This document shows, piece after piece, positions 1 through 5,459 of a DNA stretch of 15,041 nucleotides. The translations under genes and the position numbers were made by a program. Below the pieces are notes generated by a model. That model saw nothing but the letters and a program-made list of their open reading frames with translations. It was not told where the DNA came from and made no database searches. The DNA is taken from positions 1 to 15,041 of the forward strand of contig CAJTVD010000084.1 in the NCBI GenBank assembly GCA_910579495.1, written 5' to 3'. Position 1 is the first letter of the stretch, and the number at the start of each line of letters is the position of its first letter. The DNA comes from an uncultured Lachnospiraceae bacterium. GTDB taxonomy: Bacteria; Bacillota; Clostridia; Lachnospirales; Lachnospiraceae.

Positions 1-1
1 T

Positions 2-166
2 GCCGAGCATCATGGCGAGCCTTGTGCGGCAGTTGTCGTTTTTCATGTAATCAGATAGCTGCATATTTCCAAACGCTTGGACTGCACAGGCATCATACTC
101 CGGGTGTATGCGTTCCCGTCCTGCCTTTTCCAGCTGTTCTTCAAGCGGTATCTTTTTGTATGCCAT
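2..166 (-). CDS. Partial gene of unknown function, N-terminal 55 codons only
   Basis: An open frame begins at the ATG at 166-164 and runs off the left edge without a stop. An AAAGGGG ribosome site lies about 7-13 bases upstream of the ATG, which supports this start. The protein begins MAYKKIPLEEQLEKAG and continues with charged, probably helical sequence that has Cys near residues 27 and 46; no signal peptide or membrane segment is visible. It is preceded by a terminator-like hairpin (222-247) and by the repeat-rich gap. The 14-bp quasi-palindrome found in other leaders of this region also occurs inside this coding frame (68-81), where it is read as the residues QAFG. I do not recognise the family. 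It is probably a small accessory gene of the element. Confidence 0.55.
   Translation of the reverse strand, partial: MAYKKIPLEEQLEKAGRERIHPEYDACAVQAFGNMQLSDYMKNDNCRTRLAMMLG
68..81 (-). repeat. 14-bp quasi-palindrome, copy 1 (inside a coding frame)
   Basis: Plus strand TCCAAACGCTTGGA; minus strand TCCAAGCGTTTGGA. It is identical to the copies at 3292-3305 and 3969-3982 and differs by one base from the copy at 2302-2315. Unlike those it lies within the left-edge gene rather than in a leader. Confidence 0.7.
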
Positions 167-221
167 GGAGCCTGCCCCTTTCGTATTTTTCCTGTTGGGG
201 ATGCGGTAAAGAATCCCTCAT

Positions 222-247
222 AAAAAAGACCGGCAGCGGAAGCTGCC
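222..247 (-). terminator. Intrinsic terminator on the minus strand, upstream of the left-edge gene
   Basis: Read on the minus strand, GGCAGC pairs with GCTGCC across a TTCC loop (247-232), then a short spacer and a run of six T (227-222). It would stop leftward transcription coming from the repeat region about 55 bases before the left-edge gene, so it could be a terminator of upstream transcripts or an attenuator for that gene. The T-run is separated from the stem by four bases, so strength is uncertain. Confidence 0.55.
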
Positions 248-308
248 AAGCCTCATAAGGAAAAGTTATTTTGTTGGGATATGTGGAAAGAATGTCCGTT
301 TCATTTAG

Positions 309-378
309 GCACATGGGAAAAGACAGGATGATATATATAGAAGAAACTGTCCATTTTCTCCGATATGCACATGGGAAA
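309..378. repeat. Direct repeat GCACATGGGAAA, two copies
   Basis: Identical 12-bp copies lie at 309-320 and 367-378, 58 bases apart start to start, just left of the first ACTACG repeats. Their role is unknown. The position next to the iteron-like array makes a protein-binding function plausible. Confidence 0.55.
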
Positions 379-390
379 TGGGAGGGGGAA

Positions 391-686
391 ACTACGCTGA
401 CTACGATAGGACTACGGTAAAAAACAAGGGCGTAGCGGCCATAAATCCAGTATTTATGCGGGTTTTATGGATGATAACTACGCTACTACGATAAAAACAG
501 AAAACTTTATAGGAATAATAAAAGACACACCTGTATGGTGTTAAAATAGATATTATATATAATAAAAAAGTTTCTACCGTAGTAGCGTAGTTACCGTAGT
601 TGGATTGCCTAAAAGCCGCATAAACACTGCACTTGTGCAGACTACGGTAAATTTCCCCGTGTAGTTTTTCACTCTTTTGCGTAGTT
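391..686. repeat. Iteron-like ACTACGNT array, probable replication origin of element A
   Basis: Plus-oriented units ACTACG(C/A/G)T lie at 391-398, 400-408, 411-419, 477-484, 485-493 and 641-649. Minus-oriented units (TACCGTAGT or AGCGTAGT) lie at 575-583, 584-591 and 592-600, with a further minus AACTACGC at 679-686. Several abut each other with an 8-9-bp period. Between the plus cluster and the minus cluster lies a very AT-rich stretch (about 541-570) that could serve as an unwinding element. Short, oriented, tandem repeats beside an AT-rich tract are typical of origins bound by an initiator or a helicase, and an SF3 helicase is encoded at 5460-7085. The origin role is inferred; the repeats themselves are seen. 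No convincing gene lies in 167-707. Confidence 0.7.
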
Positions 687-707
687 CCCGCCGTGCAGAA
701 GAAAGAA

Positions 708-1091
708 TCACCTTGCGTTCAGGCTCCCGACAAAAACAAGGTAACAGGCGAAATCGCCTATCCGTTTCCTGTCTTCTCCGAGGACGTCACGCCACATGGC
801 AGCTTTTCCCTGTGCTTTCAGGTATCTTGCAAGGATGTTTAGGCTGTCTATTACCTGGTTGTGTCGGGAAGTGCGGGCGGAATCCTCCCCCATCCGTTTC
901 TCCCTGTCCCATAACGGCCAGCCGGCCCTTGACTGCGAATACTTTACTGCTGCGGCAAACACGTTTTTGAATAGATCAGCGGAATCCGCATCGAGTTTCG
1001 CATCGTCCAATATCTGTTTATGCAGGCCGGCCATCTCTTCAGGCGTAAGGCTCCCCGGCATGGATTTATAATCTTCATAAGTTGAAAACAA
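708..1091 (-). CDS. DUF3232-like hypothetical protein
   Basis: The best start is the TTG at 1091-1089, because GGAGGT (1104-1099) lies 7 bases upstream. The ATG at 1118 has no ribosome site in front of it. From the TTG the product is 127 aa, beginning (M)FSTYEDYKSMPG. Conserved-looking blocks are the N-terminal YEDYKSM..SLTPEEMAGLH segment, a central RAGWPLWDREK block and a C-terminal GEDRKRIGDFACYLVF block that ends in SLNAR. I recall this layout from DUF3232-type proteins of Lachnospiraceae mobile elements, whose function is unknown. No catalytic motif is evident. The gene is the last of the leftward group before the iteron-like array. The longer reading from 1118 (136 aa) is the main alternative. 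Confidence 0.65.
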   Translation of the reverse strand: MFSTYEDYKSMPGSLTPEEMAGLHKQILDDAKLDADSADLFKNVFAAAVKYSQSRAGWPLWDREKRMGEDSARTSRHNQVIDSLNILARYLKAQGKAAMWRDVLGEDRKRIGDFACYLVFVGSLNAR

Positions 1092-1181
1092 AATGTACAC
1101 CTCCGGATTGATTTTCATAACAGAAGTATAACAGGGGAAAGGGCTGGCAGGCAACCGGGGGGGGATGCTTTTTCTGTTTCG

Positions 1182-1237
1182 GGCTGTGCCTGGCAAATAT
1201 AAAGTTCTTATAGATTATTTTCTGTGTAAGCACAGCC
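1182..1237. repeat. 8-bp inverted repeat upstream of the DUF3232-like gene
   Basis: GGCTGTGC (1182-1189) is the perfect reverse complement of GCACAGCC (1230-1237), with 40 AT-rich bases between the arms. It sits in the 226-base gap 1092-1317 in front of the DUF3232-like gene. It may be an operator or an RNA leader structure. No promoter could be assigned here with confidence. Confidence 0.4.
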
Positions 1238-1317
1238 AATACGCCCGGAACGTCCTGGAACACATTTCCCCTTGTGCCTGTTATCCATAAAACTATATCA
1301 AGCTGTGCCGGAGACGG

Positions 1318-2268
1318 TCAGCCGTTCCCGGCTTTTCTCTGTAATCCACTCGGCTTCTCCCCTGTGAGGGGCTGGATGCAGGCGATATGGTCAGCAGCAT
1401 AAAATGCGTTTGCGGTCAGCTGCCTCTGCCACGCCCCGGCCTTGGGAGACCACTTGAAGCTGTTGCTTTTCAGTTCGGAGCGTGCGGCTTCGTCAGGTTT
1501 TTCATCAAAATATATCCTGAGCCGGTTATCCTCTTTGCAAGGCTCCGCATAGCCGCCGTCGAACTCCCAGCCGGCATAAACGGTCTCTGCTTTCCGTTCC
1601 AGTTCCCCAATCCGCTGTTTTACCCTGCGGATTTCAGCGCCGTTGTTGGAGAGCTGCCAGGGCAGGTAAGGCGCGTTTCCATAGTGCCAGTCAGATTCCA
1701 TGTCGGATTTTAAACTCTGGACCTGTTCCGGCGTGAGGAACGGGCAGCCGTCAAGGGTGCCTTTCTCCCGGAAATAGCTGTTGACCAACTTCATGGTCTC
1801 CTGTGATTCTTCCAGATTTTCAAGCTTCTTTTTCAGCTTCTCCACCGCATCCGGGTCGTCAGAACTGATTCCCCCTGTGCCAACGCTCCTTATCTTATTA
1901 AGGATTTCCTGAATCTCTCTCCATTCCTCCATGTTGCGGTCACGAGCAGCATTCTGTTTCTCCTTCTTCCGTGTAGGGAAATTCGCAGGCCCGCAGATAA
2001 AGACAGAGGGAACTCTGGCATCAATGGCATATCCGTTGTTCATGTTCTGCGCGAGTTTGCGGGAATAAGAATCAAGAAGCCTGTCTATCTTCTCATGGTA
2101 TATAGGGTCAACCTGCTTTTTCTGGTTTTCCGCAATCTCTGCCGCCCTGTCCATCATGGTCCGGTATTCCGCAGTGGCGCTCCCCGCCTTATATTCCGAA
2201 AAGCTGTTCATCTCCTTTGCGCGGCGTGCCGCATCCTCATTGATTTTGTAATAGGTAACGTTATCCAT
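1318..2268 (-). CDS. Hypothetical ICE/phage protein with conserved C-terminal WSP..AWQRQL block
   Basis: The product is 316 aa from the ATG at 2268-2266, chosen because AAAGGAG lies about 10 bases upstream. The frame is open further upstream but lacks a ribosome site there. The N-terminal two thirds are charged and largely helical, with a coiled-coil-like stretch rich in Lys, Leu and Glu around residues 150-180. The C-terminal ~55 residues contain NRLRIYFDEKPD, then FKWSP and AWQRQLTANA. This block recurs at the C-terminus of several phage and ICE proteins (I associate it with DUF3560-type and related proteins). No enzymatic motif is visible, and the protein looks cytoplasmic. It follows the DUF5688-like gene by 69 bases, and its leader carries a variant of the 14-bp quasi-palindrome. 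Function unknown. Confidence 0.7.
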   Translation of the reverse strand: MDNVTYYKINEDAARRAKEMNSFSEYKAGSATAEYRTMMDRAAEIAENQKKQVDPIYHEKIDRLLDSYSRKLAQNMNNGYAIDARVPSVFICGPANFPTRKKEKQNAARDRNMEEWREIQEILNKIRSVGTGGISSDDPDAVEKLKKKLENLEESQETMKLVNSYFREKGTLDGCPFLTPEQVQSLKSDMESDWHYGNAPYLPWQLSNNGAEIRRVKQRIGELERKAETVYAGWEFDGGYAEPCKEDNRLRIYFDEKPDEAARSELKSNSFKWSPKAGAWQRQLTANAFYAADHIACIQPLTGEKPSGLQRKAGNG

Positions 2269-2301
2269 CCGTTCTCTCCTTTCATCCGGGCCCGGAATCC
2301 T

Positions 2302-2315
2302 TCCATACGCTTGGA
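2302..2315 (-). repeat. 14-bp quasi-palindrome, copy 2 (variant, leader of the 316-aa gene)
   Basis: Plus strand TCCATACGCTTGGA, one substitution from the other three copies. It lies 33 bases upstream of the start codon at 2268, nearly the same distance as copy 3 from its gene (36 bases). It may be an operator or an RNA hairpin. Confidence 0.6.
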
Positions 2316-2337
2316 GGGGAGCCGGGCCCATGGGTCT

Positions 2338-3255
2338 TCACACGATACTGATACAGCCGGTCTCCCGGTCATAGCGGTAGATATTGTCGGACAGGAAATC
2401 CTTATCCCCCGTGCTCTCATGGTTCACGTTCCTGAGAACGTTCTGCAGTCCCGCCGGGTCATTTCCTTCCTCATCTGAAACAACCGTCATTTCATTTATT
2501 GAAGTGGGCAGGATATAAAGGTCCCTGCCCAGTTCCCGGGCAAAGGAATCCAGCAGGCCGTCATAGAGGACTGCCGCCGCACCGTAGAATTTCTCGCTGT
2601 TGGTGGCTATGTACATGCGCCCGCCGCCGTCATCATCCTCATATCCCGTTTCGGGTGCGTTACCGTAATCTTTGAAAACGTCCTCCATATCCCGGACGCT
2701 CCCGGGGAAGATTTTCTGCGTGTTGGCGAAAGCTTCCGTGAAAAGAGCATCCGTGTCCGTGACGCCCCATTTCTCCACAAGGGGGTTATCCACCGGGAGA
2801 TACAGCCCTTTCCCGTCTTTTGCCGCCACTGGGATATACAGCACGGCCGCCAAATCCAGCCAGCGTATGCACGGCATTGTCTCCAGCAGTTCTTTGTTTC
2901 TCCCATAGTTCATCAGCCTGAAGCAGATGCGGCGGCGTACCAGCTCAAAATCCTCCACAAGGTCCAGAAGGCCTGAGCCGTGGGAATCGTATTCCTCACA
3001 TGCGGAAGTGATTTCACAGAAGACTTTCCAAAGGCTGCACCCATCTATGTACTTGTTATATAGGCCGTCCAGGCACACTAATGTGGAGAGGGTCCGCGCA
3101 GGGTCTATGATCGCAAGCCCCGTCACGTTCTGGCTGCGCATGATTTCCACGGTCATTTCCGGGTGGGATGCGGCAAACACGGCCTGGAAAAATTCAGCGA
3201 AAGCCTCCATGGTCTGTATCTTCTGGGAAAACAGGTATTTCTTATCTTCGTCCAT
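2338..3255 (-). CDS. DUF5688-type protein, function unknown
   Basis: The product is 305 aa, starting at the ATG at 3255-3253 with AAGGAGGG about 10 bases upstream. Features in order: a helical N-terminus with a VEIMRSQNVTGLAI segment; a central acidic region; a block around LLETMPCIRWLDLAAVLYIP; a segment with DALFTEAFANTQKIFP; and near the C-terminus a LYDGLLDSFARELGRDLYILPTSI block followed by a tail ending in CISIV. The order of these blocks, especially the LYILPTSI(N/H)E element, matches the DUF5688 family that is abundant in Lachnospiraceae phages and conjugative elements. The biochemical role of that family is not known to me. There is no signal peptide or membrane helix. It lies between two other unknown leftward genes with 69-75-base gaps, so cotranscription is likely. 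Confidence 0.75.
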   Translation of the reverse strand: MDEDKKYLFSQKIQTMEAFAEFFQAVFAASHPEMTVEIMRSQNVTGLAIIDPARTLSTLVCLDGLYNKYIDGCSLWKVFCEITSACEEYDSHGSGLLDLVEDFELVRRRICFRLMNYGRNKELLETMPCIRWLDLAAVLYIPVAAKDGKGLYLPVDNPLVEKWGVTDTDALFTEAFANTQKIFPGSVRDMEDVFKDYGNAPETGYEDDDGGGRMYIATNSEKFYGAAAVLYDGLLDSFARELGRDLYILPTSINEMTVVSDEEGNDPAGLQNVLRNVNHESTGDKDFLSDNIYRYDRETGCISIV

Positions 3256-3288
3256 AATCTCGGTTCCCTCCTTTTTTGTTTCCGGTAT

Positions 3289-3308
3289 TTCTCCAAACGC
3301 TTGGAGAA
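3289..3308 (-). promoter_or_regulatory. Leader hairpin containing quasi-palindrome copy 3
   Basis: Around the 14-bp core at 3292-3305 the pairing extends to a perfect 8-bp stem, TTCTCCAA with TTGGAGAA, around a 4-base loop. It lies 36 bases upstream of the DUF5688-type start. Read along the gene, the layout is hairpin, CCGG, then AAGGAGG and the start codon, which matches the layout in front of the 316-aa gene. Confidence 0.6.
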
Positions 3309-3330
3309 GAAACCGTAACGCATTGAAATA

Positions 3331-3822
3331 TCACCCCGTTTTTCTGTTGGGCCTGTCCGGGGATGCAGCCAGCTCATAAGCCTCCGCCAGCTCTTTGGCC
3401 AGCGGCTTCCTGTAGGTCAGCTCCCCCCATGCGTGCAGGTTTCCTCCCGCAACCGGCCGCCTCCTGTCCTCGTCATAGTTGACAATCACAACCGGGGCGT
3501 TGCCATCAGGCTTGGGGTAAGCGCCGATGTCCACCGGCCTTTGCGTAGAGTAATAGCGGTAGTATCTGGCCGGATTCTGTCGTGGTCTTTGCCCTGCCTT
3601 GCAGAGGCATCTGTAATTGTCCGCCCTGCGGCGGTAATCCCTTTCAGCTTCGTCCGTCAGCACAAAACTGCGCCCATGGTAAAAATCACGCCCGAAAGGC
3701 GTTTCCGTGAACTGCCAGACCATAAATCCCTTATCCCTGTCTTTTGCCTGTGCAAGTATGAAGCCATGGCCTGTTTCAAACAGTATGCTGTTTTGAATCC
3801 CATAACCGTCCAGCGTTTCCAT
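3331..3822 (-). CDS. Hypothetical protein, 163 aa
   Basis: The start is the ATG at 3822-3820, with a strong AAAGGAGGG site at 3840-3832, about 9 bases upstream. The frame is open further upstream to 3966, but that region holds a terminator-like hairpin and has no spaced ribosome site. The protein begins METLDGYGIQNSILFETGHG and has an FVLTDEAERDY region. It contains a pattern F(M)VWQFTE..FGRDFYHG that I have seen in small proteins and in large polyvalent proteins of Lachnospiraceae ICEs. The C-terminal half is rich in Arg, Pro and Tyr. No catalytic site is recognised and the protein looks cytoplasmic. It is the first gene of the leftward group that also contains the DUF5688-type and 316-aa genes. 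Confidence 0.7.
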   Translation of the reverse strand: METLDGYGIQNSILFETGHGFILAQAKDRDKGFMVWQFTETPFGRDFYHGRSFVLTDEAERDYRRRADNYRCLCKAGQRPRQNPARYYRYYSTQRPVDIGAYPKPDGNAPVVIVNYDEDRRRPVAGGNLHAWGELTYRKPLAKELAEAYELAASPDRPNRKTG

Positions 3823-3908
3823 TAAAATCAACCCTCCTTTCACAGTGATAACCGGCACAGGGGGACCTGTGCAAATGCGCAGGGAGAGGATTATGCGGAA
3901 AAGGACAT

Positions 3909-3934
3909 AAAAAAAGCCCGGCATTCCGCCAGAC
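3909..3934 (-). terminator. Intrinsic terminator or attenuator in the leader of the 163-aa gene
   Basis: Read on the minus strand, GTCTGGC pairs with GCCGGGC (two G-U pairs) across a GGAAT loop, then runs directly into seven T (3915-3909). It lies about 87 bases upstream of the start at 3822 and downstream of quasi-palindrome copy 4, so it could act as an attenuator for the three-gene leftward group. Confidence 0.6.
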
Positions 3935-3968
3935 CGTATGTGTGCAGCTGTTTGATAATCCGCCATCC

Positions 3969-3982
3969 TCCAAACGCTTGGA
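3969..3982 (-). repeat. 14-bp quasi-palindrome, copy 4
   Basis: Plus strand TCCAAACGCTTGGA, identical to copies 1 and 3. It lies between the terminator at 4034-4004 and the attenuator-like hairpin at 3934-3909, in the leader of the 163-aa gene. It is in the same orientation relative to its gene as the other leader copies. Confidence 0.7.
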
Positions 3983-3999
3983 AAGAAAATTCATTTATA

Positions 4000-4034
4000 A
4001 AAATTCCCCTGCATGGTATGCAACCGCAGGGGAA
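4000..4034 (-). terminator. Intrinsic terminator downstream of the XRE repressor gene
   Basis: A perfect 9-bp stem, TTCCCCTGC with GCAGGGGAA (arms 4004-4012 and 4026-4034), has a 13-base loop and is followed on the minus strand by a T-run. It lies about 100 bases past the stop of the leftward repressor gene (4136) and separates it from the leftward accessory genes. Confidence 0.7.
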
Positions 4035-4135
4035 AACATGCTTTTTGTTATATAAATTTTGGAAGGGTTTAGAAACCTTGGACACTTGGCACAGGCTTCC
4101 CTTTTGTGCCTGCCTTCGCCTGATGCCTCCGAATC

Positions 4136-4975
4136 CTATATATCCAGTCCAGAGGAATAGCGGTTAGAAGTGTCCATATCCTTAATCTCCCATGTGTCCC
4201 TGCTGATAAGGAAAAAAGTAATTTCCGCCTTTCCTGATACCAGATTACTGCCGGGGGCTAAATCATCCTGGCTCCTGATGTCCTCATGGCAGTTGATGAA
4301 CTGGTCATAGCATTCCTCATTGTCAAGCACAAAAGAATACCTGTCCTGTTTATTATCATAACTCTCATACTGGCTGACTATCTCTTTGACAGCAGAATCA
4401 TCCGGCCTGCCGGAGAACTGGTAATAAATGAAATGCCATTTGCTCTGGCATTCACCTTTTTCCCGCTTTAGGATTATATGCCGGATATCCGCGTCAATAT
4501 CCTGCCCTTCATCAGATTCGTATATCTCCTGTGACTCCATATCATCAGACACTTCATATGTCTGATGGTATTGGCTGTATATGTAACGCTGCAATGCTTC
4601 CGGGAGTGGCGGAATCCTGTATATGGGAACATAAGCAAGCTCCTCCGCACGTTTGATTAGTTCCAGCTGCCCTTCGTCCGATAGTCTGTCAAAAGCGGCT
4701 GTCAGCTTTTTAAGCCGCCGCGCATGTACATTTTCAACACGGCGTACCGTTGGTATATCTTCACTGCTGTTTTTGTCTGTGCTTTTCTCATATAGTTCAG
4801 AGACCGGGACGCCCAGCGCATTTGCGATTGCTTCTGCCGCTGGGTATTGCGGGCATCGCTTGTTGCGCTCATAATTGGACAGGCTCGCTTTTGTAATGCC
4901 AGCCGCATCAGCAAGTGCATCCTGCGTCATATTCTGCGTTACCCTTAGCTGTTTTACTTTTTCACCGAAAGTCAT
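4136..4975 (-). CDS. XRE-family transcriptional repressor with a long unknown C-terminal domain
   Basis: The product is 279 aa from the ATG at 4975-4973. The ATG at 4984 directly abuts AAGGAG (4990-4985), whereas the one at 4975 has a normal 9-base gap. Residues 1-60 form a clear helix-turn-helix of the XRE/Cro type: FGEKVKQLR, TQDALADAAGITKASLSNYE and ALGVPVSELYEK. A linker with the FDRLSDEGQLELIKRAEEL segment follows (about residues 85-110); this segment is common in Lachnospiraceae phage and ICE regulators. The remaining ~150 residues are acidic and unrecognised, and show neither the HExxH of ImmA-type proteases nor the Ser/Lys pair of LexA/CI autoproteases. It is divergent from the small XRE gene at 5163, so it is probably the lysogeny-type repressor of element A. 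Confidence 0.85.
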   Translation of the reverse strand: MTFGEKVKQLRVTQNMTQDALADAAGITKASLSNYERNKRCPQYPAAEAIANALGVPVSELYEKSTDKNSSEDIPTVRRVENVHARRLKKLTAAFDRLSDEGQLELIKRAEELAYVPIYRIPPLPEALQRYIYSQYHQTYEVSDDMESQEIYESDEGQDIDADIRHIILKREKGECQSKWHFIYYQFSGRPDDSAVKEIVSQYESYDNKQDRYSFVLDNEECYDQFINCHEDIRSQDDLAPGSNLVSGKAEITFFLISRDTWEIKDMDTSNRYSSGLDI

Positions 4976-4996
4976 CGTTATCATCTCCTTTATTAC

Positions 4997-5024
4997 AGTA
5001 TATATTAATATGAAAAAAATGCAA
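4997..5024 (-). promoter_or_regulatory. Promoter of the repressor gene
   Basis: On the minus strand, TTGCAT (5024-5019) is followed by 16 bases and TATACT (5002-4997) in a very AT-rich setting. This would start transcription about 15-20 bases upstream of the repressor start at 4975. Confidence 0.5.
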
Positions 5025-5062
5025 CCAATTTTATAATTATTTAAAAAATGTTTTTGTTAAAA

Positions 5063-5096
5063 ATATGTTGACATATGAGGCGCAGTAGACTAATAT
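5063..5096 (+). promoter_or_regulatory. Promoter of the Cro-like gene with overlapping operator
   Basis: TTGACA (5068-5073), 17 bases, TAATAT (5091-5096). The perfect inverted repeat ATATGttgaCATAT (5063-5076) covers the -35 box and is a good operator candidate for one of the two XRE regulators. Confidence 0.7.
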
Positions 5097-5104
5097 ATAA
5101 TTAC

Positions 5105-5137
5105 GTTGATTATTTCAACTATATATTTTGTTATAAT
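5105..5137 (+). promoter_or_regulatory. Second inverted repeat and extended -10 promoter before the Cro-like gene
   Basis: GTTGA (5105-5109) and TCAAC (5115-5119) form an inverted repeat around a 5-base loop. They are followed by TGT-TATAAT (5129-5137), an extended -10 without a well-spaced -35. This may be a second regulated promoter or an operator downstream of the first start site. Confidence 0.45.
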
Positions 5138-5162
5138 AATGACTATAAAGGAGGAAAATGCC

Positions 5163-5357
5163 ATGATGATTGACAGGGAACGAATCGACACACTCCTTGC
5201 AGAGCAGGGTATCACCAAAGCGGTCTTGGCAGAACGCTGTGGAATATCCAGGCAGAACATCAGCATAATTACCCGCCGGGGCACTTGTGAGCCCCGGACT
5301 GCCGGGAAGTTAGCCGCTGGTTTGAATGTTCCGGTATCGGAAATCATCAAACAGTAA
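5163..5357 (+). CDS. Small XRE/Cro-type DNA-binding protein
   Basis: The product is 64 aa and consists of little more than one helix-turn-helix: IDTLLAEQGITKAVLAERCG, then ISRQNISIITRRG, and a C-terminal AAGLNVPVSEIIKQ. The start at 5163 is fixed by AAAGGAGG (5147-5154), with 8 bases between; the ATG at 5158 leads to an immediate stop. It is divergent from the 279-aa repressor and lies upstream of the replication helicase on the same strand. This is the place and size of a Cro-like or accessory regulator of an ICE or prophage early operon. It probably competes for, or fine-tunes, the operators in the 187-base intergenic region. DNA binding by this protein is inferred from the fold. Confidence 0.85.
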   Translation: MMIDRERIDTLLAEQGITKAVLAERCGISRQNISIITRRGTCEPRTAGKLAAGLNVPVSEIIKQ

Positions 5358-5382
5358 AACGCTGTCTCCAAAATGATGCCGT

Positions 5383-5397
5383 CACGCGCTAAGCGTG
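5383..5397 (+). promoter_or_regulatory. Small hairpin and isolated TTGACA upstream of the helicase gene
   Basis: CACGC-gctaa-GCGTG forms a 5-bp stem. About 12 bases further on is a TTGACA without a clear -10. There is no T-run, so it is not an obvious terminator. The helicase gene is probably read mainly from the promoters upstream of the Cro-like gene. Confidence 0.3.
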
Positions 5398-5459
5398 GAT
5401 ATTGTACCTTGACAACTAAATATGGGAAAAGAAAAAGATATAGGAAGGGAGAAGATATT

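Noticed and set aside
391..686. ACTACG repeats as a CRISPR array
   Set aside because: The units are 8-9 bp, in both orientations and partly contiguous, without regular spacers of 30-40 bases and without cas genes.
3823..3966. N-terminal extension of the 163-aa protein up to 3966
   Set aside because: The extra frame crosses a terminator-like hairpin with a T-run and has no properly spaced ribosome site, whereas the start at 3822 has a strong one.
5373..5459. N-terminal extension of the helicase to 5373
   Set aside because: There is no ribosome site before 5373. The ATG at 5460 follows a GGAAGGGAG site, and the extension is a low-complexity basic stretch.
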